From positions 62,001 through 126,000 of the forward strand of contig NZ_JADDXT010000002.1 in assembly GCF_015330165.1 (NCBI RefSeq): a stretch of DNA of 64,000 nt, given 5' to 3'. This stretch comes from Zobellia roscoffensis. Lineage in GTDB: Bacteria; Bacteroidota; Bacteroidia; Flavobacteriales; Flavobacteriaceae. The position numbers were made by a program, and so were the translations under genes. Each line of letters starts with the position of its first letter. Position 1 is the first letter of the stretch. The notes below the pieces were generated by a model, which made no database searches, had not been told where the DNA came from, and saw only the letters and a list, made by a program, of their open reading frames with translations. Positions 17,542-26,729 of this stretch are shown in pieces.

Positions 17542-17794
17542 GGGGCAAAAATAACAAATCTGATATGGTGCGCAATAGACGTTCTAGCTCTTAACAGACT
17601 TTTTATTTCCATATGTAATCCGTTACCTACACATTAAGCGTTGTTTTAAAAAATAGCTTTCACTGAAGACTTGTTTTAATTGAAACGATACTACTTTTAC
17701 CTCGTAGTTATTTCAATTACATCGAAAACTTAGCTTAGAATAATGGTTAAAAACTTAAATTGAAATTGTTTTAGCACATACACAAAGTAAACTA

Positions 17795-17882
17795 TCCCGG
17801 GGCAAGCCCACGAGGTATTAAAAGGAACACACCCTAATTTTGAGGCAAGTCTCAGAGTATTTAATCTCGATTATCGAGTAAA
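17795..17882. repeat. Interspersed 88-nt repeat, copy 2
   Basis: Same orientation and length as 10972-11059, gap-free. The hairpin core GGCAAGCCC is kept, as are GAGGCAA and TTTAATCTCGATTATCGAG; here the CTCGATTATCGAG palindrome is perfect (17868-17880 region). The eight bases in front (GTAAACTA) also match copy 1 (GTAAAATA) at 7 of 8. It lies in the 354-bp space between divergent genes (17542-17895), which otherwise shows no gene. Confidence 0.72.
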
Positions 17883-17895
17883 GAACGCGTATTTT

Positions 17896-18147
17896 ATGAG
17901 TAGAAAGATAAAATTGATATGGGATTTTAGAGGCCCGACCGCACAAAAAACAGCGGAACACCATGTAATACACCTAAAAGAATTTATTGCAATTGAAAAG
18001 ACAAACCATAATATAACCGGTTCCCAAGATTTTAATGACATGTACAGCATTGCATTTATGGTAGTTGATGAAGCCGAAATGATATCTGTTAGAGATGCAC
18101 TAAAACCGCACCGTGGAGAGGTTTATATTGACCCCACAGAAAACTAA
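17896..18147 (+). CDS. Small conserved hypothetical protein
   Basis: 83 residues, no signal peptide or membrane segment. It contains a histidine pair (AEHHVIHLKEF), a central NDMYSIAFMVV strand and a C-terminal LKPHRGEVYIDP. It looks like a compact alpha/beta protein and has normal codon use, so it is probably real, but I do not recognise a function. It lies 13 bp after the end of repeat copy 2, whose right end may form part of its leader. The serine hydrolase gene follows after 38 bp. Confidence 0.68.
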   Translation: MSRKIKLIWDFRGPTAQKTAEHHVIHLKEFIAIEKTNHNITGSQDFNDMYSIAFMVVDEAEMISVRDALKPHRGEVYIDPTEN

Positions 18148-18185
18148 ATACTACCACTTCTTTTTATTCAAACCCTATAAAAAGC

Positions 18186-19325
18186 ATGTTAAAAAAAGTT
18201 GCTCTTATTATTACAACTCTATTACTTTCTATTTCTTGTGCACCTCAAAAACAAGAAAAAATAAGCGCCCCACTAGATGCTATACTGACATCTGACGTTC
18301 CAAAAATAAAAAAGGTGATGGACAATTTAGAGCAACATGAAGTTCAAATACGATACACCCAAATTGACAGAAAAGACGACCAAGTGTATTTTACCGATTT
18401 TGATTTTCAAGTAGATTCAAGCAACTACTTTTACCCTGCTAGCACGGTGAAATTTCCGACTGCCGTAGTAGCACTTACCCGTTTAAACCAAATGGATTCC
18501 TTGAACCTCAACACTCGCTTTTACGTTGAAGGAGATTCTATTGAAACTACTTTCTCCGAAGTTATTTCACAAATATTTGCGGTTAGTGATAATGATGCCA
18601 ATAACAGATTAATTGAATTTTTAGGCCAGGACACCATCAATTCGGTTTTAAAAAGAAAAGGTGTTGCGCCCGTTAGGATATGGCAGCGACTAGGAATTGA
18701 TAATGACAATACCACTACAAAACCTCTAATAATTTATGAGAACGATAGCACCGTGCGTATGTTATCAAAGCACATAAGTTCATACCCAAAACCATTAGAG
18801 CTTAAAAATATACTGAAAGGAGAAGGCTTTTATGAAGAAGAAGACCTAATGGTTGAAGCCTTCGATTTCAGCATGAAGAACTACTACCCTATTGAAGCTC
18901 AGGACGCTCTTTTAAAACGAATAATGTTCCCTGAAAATTTCACTCCTGAAGAGCGTTTTCACCTTAGCAAAGAACAACGCGAAATTTTATTGAATGCGAT
19001 GCATACTGTTCCCAGAAAAGTAGGTTATGATAAAAGTGAATACTATGATGGTTACTGTAAATTCTTCATGTACGGAGACACAAAAAGTAATATCCCAGAT
19101 ACTATTGAAATCTATAACAAAGTAGGCTTCGCCTATGGCACGTTAACTGACTGTGCTTATATTAAAGACACAAAAAACAACGTAGAGTTTATGGTTACCG
19201 CTACTTTATTGGTCAATGAAAACGGTATTTTTAATGATGACACGTATGAATACGAAGAAGTAGGCATTCCGTTTTTAGCCGAATTGGGGAGGCAACTCTA
19301 TGATTTTGAGTTAAACCGAAAATAG
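18186..19325 (+). CDS. Lipoprotein serine hydrolase, beta-lactamase class A-like
   Basis: 379 residues. The signal peptide ends in lipobox LSISC (Cys18), so it is a lipoprotein. The penicillin-recognising fold shows the SxxK motif STVK (Ser86, Lys89), the SDN motif (Ser134-Asn136) and a K-V-G near IYNKVGFAYGTLTD in place of KTG. Long insertions around residues 160-250 (LKNILKGEGFYEEE) are unlike true beta-lactamases, so a periplasmic esterase or peptidase acting on cell-wall peptides is more likely than antibiotic resistance. It is probably cotranscribed with the small gene upstream. Confidence 0.85.
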   Translation: MLKKVALIITTLLLSISCAPQKQEKISAPLDAILTSDVPKIKKVMDNLEQHEVQIRYTQIDRKDDQVYFTDFDFQVDSSNYFYPASTVKFPTAVVALTRLNQMDSLNLNTRFYVEGDSIETTFSEVISQIFAVSDNDANNRLIEFLGQDTINSVLKRKGVAPVRIWQRLGIDNDNTTTKPLIIYENDSTVRMLSKHISSYPKPLELKNILKGEGFYEEEDLMVEAFDFSMKNYYPIEAQDALLKRIMFPENFTPEERFHLSKEQREILLNAMHTVPRKVGYDKSEYYDGYCKFFMYGDTKSNIPDTIEIYNKVGFAYGTLTDCAYIKDTKNNVEFMVTATLLVNENGIFNDDTYEYEEVGIPFLAELGRQLYDFELNRK

Positions 19326-19517
19326 TAGACCAGTAGACAATACTAAAAGTTTAATGTTAATTAAACTAAAAACTCTTCATTTCTTAGCTTAGCTCCCTCA
19401 TACCTGTACCTCATATATAAGTAGAATTTCTATCAATAAATTATTTGATTTTCCGTTATCTAAGTTAGTTCTGTTGCTCAAATAGAAACTAGTGAGCCAC
19501 AATAAAGGAATCTCAAC

Positions 19518-21911
19518 ATGCCCAACCACCAAGACCGAATAGATCAGCTAAACCAAAAGCTTGAGCTACTTCTTAGCAAACAAGAAGGATTCGCCAAAGA
19601 ATTAATGGCGCTCTACAAAGAAATTGAAGCTGTAAAGAAACTTAGCCCAGATCAACTTGCTGCCAAAAAAGTCCTTCCTGAGTCTACCGTAGAAAAACCA
19701 GAAGCTCCTGAAATTCCAGATGCAGTTGTATCTACTGAAAGTAAACAGGAGGAAATTAAAAAAACTACGGAAGTTCCTATTGAACCTCCTACAGCAGAAC
19801 CAGTAACACAGTCGGCAACACCTAAAAAAATACAAAAACCAAAGGCTAAATCTAATCTTGAAAAATTCATAGGTGAAAACCTAATTAATAAAATTGGTAT
19901 TGCCATAACCGTTATTGGCGTGGCTATCGGTGCCAAATATTCTATTGAGAACGAATTGATCAGTCCGCTTACTCGCATTATTTTAGGATATCTTTCAGGT
20001 TTAGCTCTGTTAGGATTTGGTATAAAACTGAAAACCAAATATGAAAATTATAGCGCCGTTTTGGTGAGCGGAGCATTAGCCATTCTCTATTTTATCACTT
20101 TTGCAGCCTACAGTTTTTATGAATTGTTTCCACAATTAATGGCCTTTGCCCTGATGCTTGTTTTCACTGTTTTTGGGGTAGTTGCGGCATTAAACTATAA
20201 CAAACAGGTTATTGCACATATTGGTCTTGTAGGTGCCTATGCCGTTCCATTTTTGTTGAGTAATAATTCAGGAAACGTATCTACCTTATTTGCCTATATG
20301 GCAATCATTAACGTAGGGATTCTCGTTATTTCATTCAAAAAATACTGGAAACCTTTATTTTATTCGGCATTTATATTTACCTATTTAATCTATGCTTCAT
20401 GGATGATTTTCTCCTATAAAACATCGGAGCATTTTACGCTTGCCTTTATTTATCTAACCATATTCTTTGCCATTTTTTATGCAGCTTTTCTAGCTTATAA
20501 ATTGATTAAGAAAGAACAATTCCTGAAAAGCGACATTGTATTACTCCTTTTAAATTCTTTTATTTTCTTTGGTTTAGGATATAATCTTTTAAGCGGTCAT
20601 GAGACTGGAAAGGACTTATTGGGCGCCTTTACGTTGGCAAATGCCATTATCCATTTTGCGGTAAGCATTGTCTTGTTCAAGAAAAAACTAGCCGATAAAA
20701 ATCTATTTCATTTAGTTGCGGGCTTAGTACTGGTATTTATAACTATTGCCGTACCTGTGCAGTTAGATGGGAATTGGGTTACTTTATTATGGACGTTACA
20801 AGCAGCTTTACTTTTTTATATAGGTCGCACTAAGGACGTTTCCTTTTACGAATATTTGTCGTACCCTCTTATGGTATTGGCACTTACAAGCCTTACCGAA
20901 GATTGGAGTATAGGCTATGAAAGCTACTATTCACACAATGATTTAAAATCCATATTGAATAGTTACTTTTTAACCTCTGTCTTATTTTTAGCTGCTTTTG
21001 GCTTCATTAATTGGATAAATCAGAAATTCAGGATTTCGTCACAAGAAAAACCTGCCCCTAAACTACCAGTGGTTATGTCTTTTGTGATTCCCATTATTTT
21101 ACTACTTGTTTCTTATATGTCCATTTACTTAGAAATTGAGCTATACTGGAATAACTTATTTGCAGATTCAGAAGTAATTATAAAGCCCGACGATACCTAC
21201 GACTATTCCGAGCACAATTACGATTTAAAAGATTTAGCTAGTATCTGGCTTTTTAACTTCACCTTTTTCTTTGTAGCCCTATTAGCTTTTGTAAACATCA
21301 AAAAGATAAAAAATAGAATTCTGGGTATTAGCACTCTAGTGACAGGTGTTGCCGTTAGTTTCCTTTTTCTAACTGCGGGACTCTATATTTTGAGTGAATT
21401 ACGTGAAAGCTATATAGACCGTGAACTTTCTGAATACTATGAAATTGGCACAATGAATATTATTATTAGGTATGTTTCATTTGCATTTTTTGCTTTGCTA
21501 TGGGTTGCACTCGTTAAACTATCCAAACGTGCATTTATGAATATGAACTTAAAAATTCCTATTGAAATCATAACGCACATTTCTATTCTATGGATTCTTA
21601 GCAGTGAATTATTAAATTGGATGGATCTAGCAGGTTCTGACCAATCTTATAAACTAGGTCTTAGCATACTGTGGGGTGTATATGCGCTACTGCTCATTGG
21701 CCTTGGCATATACAAACAACGAAAATACCTTCGGATTGGCGCTATTTCATTATTTGGCGTTACCCTTGCCAAGCTCTTTTTATATGACATAGCATCGCTT
21801 AATACCATTTCAAAAACTATTGTTTTTGTCTCTCTGGGTGTTCTGCTTCTTATAATCTCTTTTCTATACAACAAATACAAAAATGTTATTTCAGATGAAA
21901 CTGAAAAATAA
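19518..21911 (+). CDS. DUF2339 multi-span membrane protein
   Basis: 797 residues. An N-terminal coiled coil (1-45) and an acidic/proline-rich linker lead, at about residue 115, to FIGENLINKIGIAITVIGVAIG, the start of the DUF2339 membrane region, which fills the rest with about 20 hydrophobic helices. Function is unknown in the family. The downstream DUF3999 gene overlaps it, and the two families are recurrent partners in Gram-negative bacteria, which suggests an inner-membrane complex with a periplasmic subunit. Confidence 0.88.
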   Translation: MPNHQDRIDQLNQKLELLLSKQEGFAKELMALYKEIEAVKKLSPDQLAAKKVLPESTVEKPEAPEIPDAVVSTESKQEEIKKTTEVPIEPPTAEPVTQSATPKKIQKPKAKSNLEKFIGENLINKIGIAITVIGVAIGAKYSIENELISPLTRIILGYLSGLALLGFGIKLKTKYENYSAVLVSGALAILYFITFAAYSFYELFPQLMAFALMLVFTVFGVVAALNYNKQVIAHIGLVGAYAVPFLLSNNSGNVSTLFAYMAIINVGILVISFKKYWKPLFYSAFIFTYLIYASWMIFSYKTSEHFTLAFIYLTIFFAIFYAAFLAYKLIKKEQFLKSDIVLLLLNSFIFFGLGYNLLSGHETGKDLLGAFTLANAIIHFAVSIVLFKKKLADKNLFHLVAGLVLVFITIAVPVQLDGNWVTLLWTLQAALLFYIGRTKDVSFYEYLSYPLMVLALTSLTEDWSIGYESYYSHNDLKSILNSYFLTSVLFLAAFGFINWINQKFRISSQEKPAPKLPVVMSFVIPIILLLVSYMSIYLEIELYWNNLFADSEVIIKPDDTYDYSEHNYDLKDLASIWLFNFTFFFVALLAFVNIKKIKNRILGISTLVTGVAVSFLFLTAGLYILSELRESYIDRELSEYYEIGTMNIIIRYVSFAFFALLWVALVKLSKRAFMNMNLKIPIEIITHISILWILSSELLNWMDLAGSDQSYKLGLSILWGVYALLLIGLGIYKQRKYLRIGAISLFGVTLAKLFLYDIASLNTISKTIVFVSLGVLLLIISFLYNKYKNVISDETEK

Positions 21912-23118
21912 ACTACTGATCTTCTTCGGATTATGGTCTTGCTCCATGGCTTTTGGTCAACTCTCTACGTATGAGTACAAGCAAGAATTAAAAGGTGTTT
22001 CCGAACAATGGCATACCGTACCCTTACCCAATCAGGTATTTAATGAAGCAAATGATGCCCTTTCGGACATTCGCATTTATGGCGTAACCGAAAAAGACAC
22101 CCTTGAAGCGCCATATATTCTCAAAATAGCTTCTGAAAAGAATAGTACAAAAGAAACGGCATTTAAACTTTTGAATACCGCTTCCAATAAGGAAGGTTAT
22201 TACTACACTTATGAAATTCCCACTACGGAACCCATAAACCAAATAAATCTTCAGTTTAACCAAACCAATTTTAATTGGCACATTGTTCTTGAAGGCAGTC
22301 AAACTCAAAACAAGTGGTTTCAAATACTGGATGAATATCGCATTCTCTCCATTAAAAATGAACAAACCAATTACAACTTTAGCACTTTAAACTTCCCTTT
22401 ATCCAAGTACAGATACTATCGTTTACTTATTAAGAGCAAGGTAAAACCAGAATTAAACCAAGCAAAAATAAGCTTGGATGGTTCTGTGAACGCTTCGTAT
22501 AACACCTACCCAACTACCTTTATGAATATTACTCAAAAAGGTAAAACCACGGTTGTAGATATTGATGTAAACCAAAGATTACCCATAAGTTTCTTAAAAT
22601 TGAATGTATTGGACAAGGTAGATTATTACAGACCAATAACCCTTCAATATATATCAGACAGCATTCAAACAGAAAAAGGCCTAAAATACACCTACAGAAA
22701 TCTTTACAGAGGCACACTATCCTCAATTGATACTATAGGTTTTAAATTTACCAGCACACTAGCACAAAAACTCAGAGTTATTGTTGAAAACAATGACAAT
22801 CAAGCATTACAGATAGAATCCGCTACGGTAAAAGGGTACACCCATGAACTACTTATCCGTTTTGATAATGAGGCCTATTATTTTTTAGTTTATGGCAATA
22901 AAAATGCACAACGTCCTCAGTATGACATTCAACAAATAACATCTTCTATTCCTGAAAATGCACCTTCTCTAGATTTGGGTGATGCTCAAGAAATTTCAAA
23001 GCCGAAAAAGAATGTGGAAAAACCATTATTTGAAAGCAAGACTTGGCTTTGGCTCGTAATGGGTATTGTAGTTGTAGTTTTGGGCTGGTTTACTTTACGA
23101 ATGATGGCAAAAAGGTAA
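21895..23118 (+). CDS. DUF3999 periplasmic/membrane protein
   Basis: About 407 residues from the ATG at 21895, which overlaps the DUF2339 stop by 17 bp; an ATG four codons earlier at 21883 is less likely because it weakens the signal peptide. Signal peptide to about residue 21 (SMAFGQ), then beta-rich domains and a single C-terminal helix (TWLWLVMGIVVVVLGWFTL) followed by MMAKR. The topology is thus a periplasmic domain anchored at the C-terminus. It fits DUF3999, which co-occurs with DUF2339. Function unknown. Confidence 0.82.
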   Translation: MKLKNKLLIFFGLWSCSMAFGQLSTYEYKQELKGVSEQWHTVPLPNQVFNEANDALSDIRIYGVTEKDTLEAPYILKIASEKNSTKETAFKLLNTASNKEGYYYTYEIPTTEPINQINLQFNQTNFNWHIVLEGSQTQNKWFQILDEYRILSIKNEQTNYNFSTLNFPLSKYRYYRLLIKSKVKPELNQAKISLDGSVNASYNTYPTTFMNITQKGKTTVVDIDVNQRLPISFLKLNVLDKVDYYRPITLQYISDSIQTEKGLKYTYRNLYRGTLSSIDTIGFKFTSTLAQKLRVIVENNDNQALQIESATVKGYTHELLIRFDNEAYYFLVYGNKNAQRPQYDIQQITSSIPENAPSLDLGDAQEISKPKKNVEKPLFESKTWLWLVMGIVVVVLGWFTLRMMAKR

Positions 23119-23217
23119 ATTTATAATACCGAATTTGCACACGCATTAATCTTAAATATTTCTTTTTAGTATACCAATCTAGAATCCCGTAAATTTGCAT
23201 TCTTAAAATATAGAAGC

Positions 23218-23949
23218 GTGCAAGAACCCAAGCAGACCCGAATTAACAAATACCTAAGTGAAGTTGGCTATTGTTCACGCCGCGCGGCTGATAAACTAAT
23301 TGATCAAGGCCGTGTAACTATAAACGGAAAGGTGCCAGAAATGGGCACGAAAATTACTGATGGTGATGAAGTTCATGTAGATGGTAAATTAATTTCCGAA
23401 CCAAAAGATAAACCTGTCTATCTAGCTTTTAACAAACCTATTGGCATTGTCTGCACGACTGACACGAGAGTTGAAAAAGACAATATTATTGATTACATCA
23501 ATTATCCAAAACGGATTTTTCCAATTGGCAGACTGGATAAACCCAGTGAGGGCCTTATTTTCCTTACCAATGACGGCGATATTGTCAACAAAATTCTACG
23601 TGCTCGCAACCATCACGAAAAGGAATATTTAGTTACTGTTGACCACGCTATTACTTCAGATTTTATAGAGCGTATGCAAAATGGCGTTCCTATTCTAGAT
23701 ACCGTGACTCGCAAATGTAAAGTGGAGCAAATAGGTAAATATGAATTCAAAATAATACTAACACAAGGTCTGAATAGACAGATCAGACGCATGTGCGAAT
23801 ATCTTAACTACAATGTGGAACGATTAAAACGGATACGTATAATGAACATTACATTAGACATTCCCGTTGGGAAATGGCGAGACTTGACCAATGCTGAACT
23901 AGAGGAAATAAACAGACTCGTATCTTCTTCATCAAAAACACACTCCTAA
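23218..23949 (+). CDS. rluF: 23S rRNA pseudouridine synthase, RluF type
   Basis: 243 residues from a GTG start; no ATG is available before the S4 domain. The S4 RNA-binding domain (about 7-60, with SRRAADKLIDQGRVTING) precedes the RsuA-family catalytic core with GRLDKPSEGLIFLTNDGD (Asp107 catalytic), EKEYLVTVD and GLNRQIRRMC. The sequence NKILRARNHHEKEYLV is closest to RluF, which modifies U2604 of 23S rRNA. A TAAATTTG box at 23190-23197 may be its -7 element. Confidence 0.9.
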   Translation: MQEPKQTRINKYLSEVGYCSRRAADKLIDQGRVTINGKVPEMGTKITDGDEVHVDGKLISEPKDKPVYLAFNKPIGIVCTTDTRVEKDNIIDYINYPKRIFPIGRLDKPSEGLIFLTNDGDIVNKILRARNHHEKEYLVTVDHAITSDFIERMQNGVPILDTVTRKCKVEQIGKYEFKIILTQGLNRQIRRMCEYLNYNVERLKRIRIMNITLDIPVGKWRDLTNAELEEINRLVSSSSKTHS

Positions 23950-24169
23950 TTGGGTTTATTTTACTGTATAGCAACCTAAAAACGGCAAAGAACCTTATCC
24001 CAAAATCAATCTATGAAAGTCTTATTCTAGGCGTAAATACTATAATTTCAGTAGTCTACTGAATCAAAACTCCATTTATAATATAAATTAGTTTATTGAC
24101 TCTTATTCCACTAAAAATCACTAACTTAGAGATAACGACGAAAAAATCGTGCCTTTAAAAGATAACGTC

Positions 24170-25501
24170 ATGATACAAAAACACAAAAAGAACACTCAAA
24201 AATTCATGGTCTCGGCATTTTTTATAATGTTATTGGGCATGGTAGCAGGCACTCAAGATGCTTCTGCTTTCTTTCAAGATAATACACAGCAAGAAATAGA
24301 ATACACGCTATATAAAGGCGAGGTTCAAGATTCAAAATCTAAGAAACCTTTAGTATTCGCTTCTCTGGCTATAGAAGAATCTAACATTAGTACAATTACA
24401 AATGCAGAAGGAGAATTTTCCCTAAAAATCCCTAATGATATGGGTGATGCAAATGTCATTGTGTCCTTTTTAGGCTACAGTACAAAGACTATCCCCTTAG
24501 CTCAACTCGATAAAGAGAAGAGCAAAATTATGATGGATATTTCGGTTACAGCGTTACCTGAGGTAAATATTGAAGTTCCTAAAGATGCCGAAGCTCTAGT
24601 ACGTGATGTACTCAAAAAGAAAGGAGAAAATTATTTTGATGACCCTACCTTAATGACAGCATTTTATAGGGAAACCATTAAGAAACGCAGAAAAAATGTA
24701 TCCCTTTCAGAGGCCGTGGTAAACATTTACAAAACACCCTATAGTTCTTTCAAAAAAGACGGTGTAAAATTATACAAGGCCAGAAAAAGCACGGATTATG
24801 ATAAGTTGGATACTGTAGCACTAAAACTACAGGGAGGACCTTTCAATGCGCTTTTTGTGGATATCATGAAGTATCCCGAATACATTTTCTCACAAGAAAC
24901 TCTGGATCATTATATCTTTAAATTTGATCATTCTACACGAGTTAATGACAAATTAGTTTATGTCATTAGTTTTGAGCAAAATTCACAAGTTATAGATCCA
25001 TTATACAAAGGAAAACTCTATATAGATGCCGAAAATAAAATTCTTACGAGTGCCATCTACAGTCTTAATATTACAGATAAAGATTTGGCAGCACGGCTAT
25101 TTGTTAGAAGGAAACCTAGAAACGCCCAAGTATGGCCAACCGATGTAGCCTACCGAGTAGATTACCGCGAAAAAAATGGGAAATGGTATTACTCTTATAG
25201 CAATGTTCTCCTAGAGTTTAAGATAAATTGGGATAAACGACTATTCAATTCTATTTATAGTATGACCTGTGAAATGGCTGTCACCGACTGGAAGAAAAAC
25301 ATGGCCACCGAGTTTCCAAAAGCAAAGGATAGAATTAAAACCTCTATTATTCTAAGTGATGAAGCTATCGGATTTGCCGACCCTGATTTTTGGGGCCAAT
25401 ACAATATTATTGAACCAGAGAAGTCTATTGAATCCGCTATAAAGAAAATTCAACGTCAACTGCGAAGGGCAAATTCTGATGGGGGAACTTCTATTCCTTA
25501 G
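24170..25501 (+). CDS. Carboxypeptidase-regulatory-like domain protein, secreted
   Basis: 443 residues from the ATG at 24170; an in-frame GTG at 24149 would add seven residues and spoil the signal peptide. After the signal peptide (to about DASAFFQ) a CarboxypepD_reg-like Ig fold (about 50-135) shows GEVQDSKSKKPLVFASL, NAEGEFSLKIP and FLGYSTK. That domain usually begins TonB-dependent receptors, but no barrel follows; the rest is a beta-rich, YKGKLYIDAENKILTSA-type domain. Probably periplasmic or outer-membrane attached. TTG at 24096 and TAACTTAG at 24122 may form its promoter. Specific role unknown. Confidence 0.8.
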   Translation: MIQKHKKNTQKFMVSAFFIMLLGMVAGTQDASAFFQDNTQQEIEYTLYKGEVQDSKSKKPLVFASLAIEESNISTITNAEGEFSLKIPNDMGDANVIVSFLGYSTKTIPLAQLDKEKSKIMMDISVTALPEVNIEVPKDAEALVRDVLKKKGENYFDDPTLMTAFYRETIKKRRKNVSLSEAVVNIYKTPYSSFKKDGVKLYKARKSTDYDKLDTVALKLQGGPFNALFVDIMKYPEYIFSQETLDHYIFKFDHSTRVNDKLVYVISFEQNSQVIDPLYKGKLYIDAENKILTSAIYSLNITDKDLAARLFVRRKPRNAQVWPTDVAYRVDYREKNGKWYYSYSNVLLEFKINWDKRLFNSIYSMTCEMAVTDWKKNMATEFPKAKDRIKTSIILSDEAIGFADPDFWGQYNIIEPEKSIESAIKKIQRQLRRANSDGGTSIP

Positions 25502-25526
25502 AATGAATAAAAAAAACAAAGTATAC

Positions 25527-25554
25527 AAAATCGGTCAAATGATCGATTTTTTTT
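25527..25554 (+). terminator. Rho-independent terminator
   Basis: Stem AAAATCGGTC/GATCGATTTT with one G-T pair and a four-base loop, flowing into eight T. It lies 25 bp after the carboxypeptidase-regulatory-domain gene and isolates it from the LD-carboxypeptidase gene. Confidence 0.78.
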
Positions 25555-25589
25555 ATGATTCTGTTTAAATTCATACTCAAATAAAACGT

Positions 25590-26642
25590 ATGACCAACAG
25601 AAGAAAGTTTATAGGAGCAGCATTGAGCGGAACGGCTGCAACCTTGTTGCCAAATCTTGGCATAGCAAACAGCAACCTTAACTTAGAGAACACCTTGATT
25701 AAACCTAAACGGTTGAAAAAGGGAGACACTATTGGGCTAATCGCTCCTGGTTACGCCATTAAGTCCTCCATTTTGGAAGAAGCTAAAAAGACGCTAAGGT
25801 CAATGGGTTTCAAGCCTTATTATACCAATAGAATTATAGGTAACTACGGCTACTTAAGTAATACCGATGAAGAACGGGCCAAAGACCTAAATGAAATGTT
25901 TGCTAATCCAAAAATTGACGGTATTCTTTGTGCTCGTGGTGGATACGGTTGTACCCGAATTATGCAAATGATAGATTATGAGAACATCAAACAGAACCCT
26001 AAAACATTTATTGGCTTTAGTGATATTACTGCACTACTAAACGGTATTCATCAGGAAACTGGACTAGTAACCTTTCATGGACCAGTTGGTAGCACTTTAA
26101 ATGACCCGTACAGCATCAGACAATTAGAAAAGGTAGTCATGTTCCCAAAACAACAATTAGAAATACAAAACGTTGATCTTCTAAAACCTGAATTTACCAC
26201 CAACCCAGAATTTGAACGCTATACAATTACTCCGGGCACAGCTACTGGAAAAATTGTGGGAGGTAGCCTTACCCTGATCAATGCATTAATTGGCACGCCA
26301 CATGAAATAGATTTCACAAATGCCATTGTTTGTATTGAAGATGTAGAAGAAGCACCATACCGTATAGACCGCATGCTTACCCAATTGATAGAAGGAAAAA
26401 CTTTTAAAAAGGCCGCAGGCATTCTAATTGGTGTTTGTGCCGGCTGCAACGATTCTACCAACCCTGATTCCTTTTCGTTAAAAGAGGTGATTCTAGATAG
26501 AATTAAACCCTTAGGAATTCCTGCCGCTTACGGTATGAGTTTTGGGCATGTAGAGAACAACTTTACATTTCCTATTGGTACTAAAGCTTCTATGAATGCC
26601 ACTACAATGAAATTTCAACTTCTGGAGAAAGCAGTTTTATAA
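25590..26642 (+). CDS. LD-carboxypeptidase (peptidase family S66), exported
   Basis: 350 residues. The N-terminus (TNRRKFIGAALSG) is a twin-arginine signal; tatC lies 3.5 kb away. The S66 fold shows DTIGLIAPGY, CARGGYGCTR and the nucleophile elbow GFSDITALL (Ser144); the catalytic Glu/His are expected in CIEDVEEAPYRIDRML and MSFGHVENN. Cytoplasmic members recycle murein tetrapeptides (LdcA) or cleave microcin C7 (MccF). Export would place this one in the periplasm, acting on peptidoglycan or peptides. It stands alone between terminators. Confidence 0.88.
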   Translation: MTNRRKFIGAALSGTAATLLPNLGIANSNLNLENTLIKPKRLKKGDTIGLIAPGYAIKSSILEEAKKTLRSMGFKPYYTNRIIGNYGYLSNTDEERAKDLNEMFANPKIDGILCARGGYGCTRIMQMIDYENIKQNPKTFIGFSDITALLNGIHQETGLVTFHGPVGSTLNDPYSIRQLEKVVMFPKQQLEIQNVDLLKPEFTTNPEFERYTITPGTATGKIVGGSLTLINALIGTPHEIDFTNAIVCIEDVEEAPYRIDRMLTQLIEGKTFKKAAGILIGVCAGCNDSTNPDSFSLKEVILDRIKPLGIPAAYGMSFGHVENNFTFPIGTKASMNATTMKFQLLEKAVL

Positions 26643-26729
26643 TTAAATTATCAGTAAAAAACAAGGCAGACAAGAAATGCCAATGTAGCTTTCTAGCCTG
26701 CCCTATGTCTATAAAATTAATGTTTATGC

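Noticed and set aside
18186..19325. Serine hydrolase as an antibiotic-resistance beta-lactamase
   Set aside because: It lacks a clear KTG box and has long insertions; the lipoprotein and insert pattern suit a cell-envelope hydrolase better.
26643..26729. GGCAG/CTGCC inverted repeat between the LD-carboxypeptidase and recQ genes as a terminator
   Set aside because: The 5-bp stem has a loop of about 28 nt, and only the - strand side has a weak T tract; not strong enough to list.
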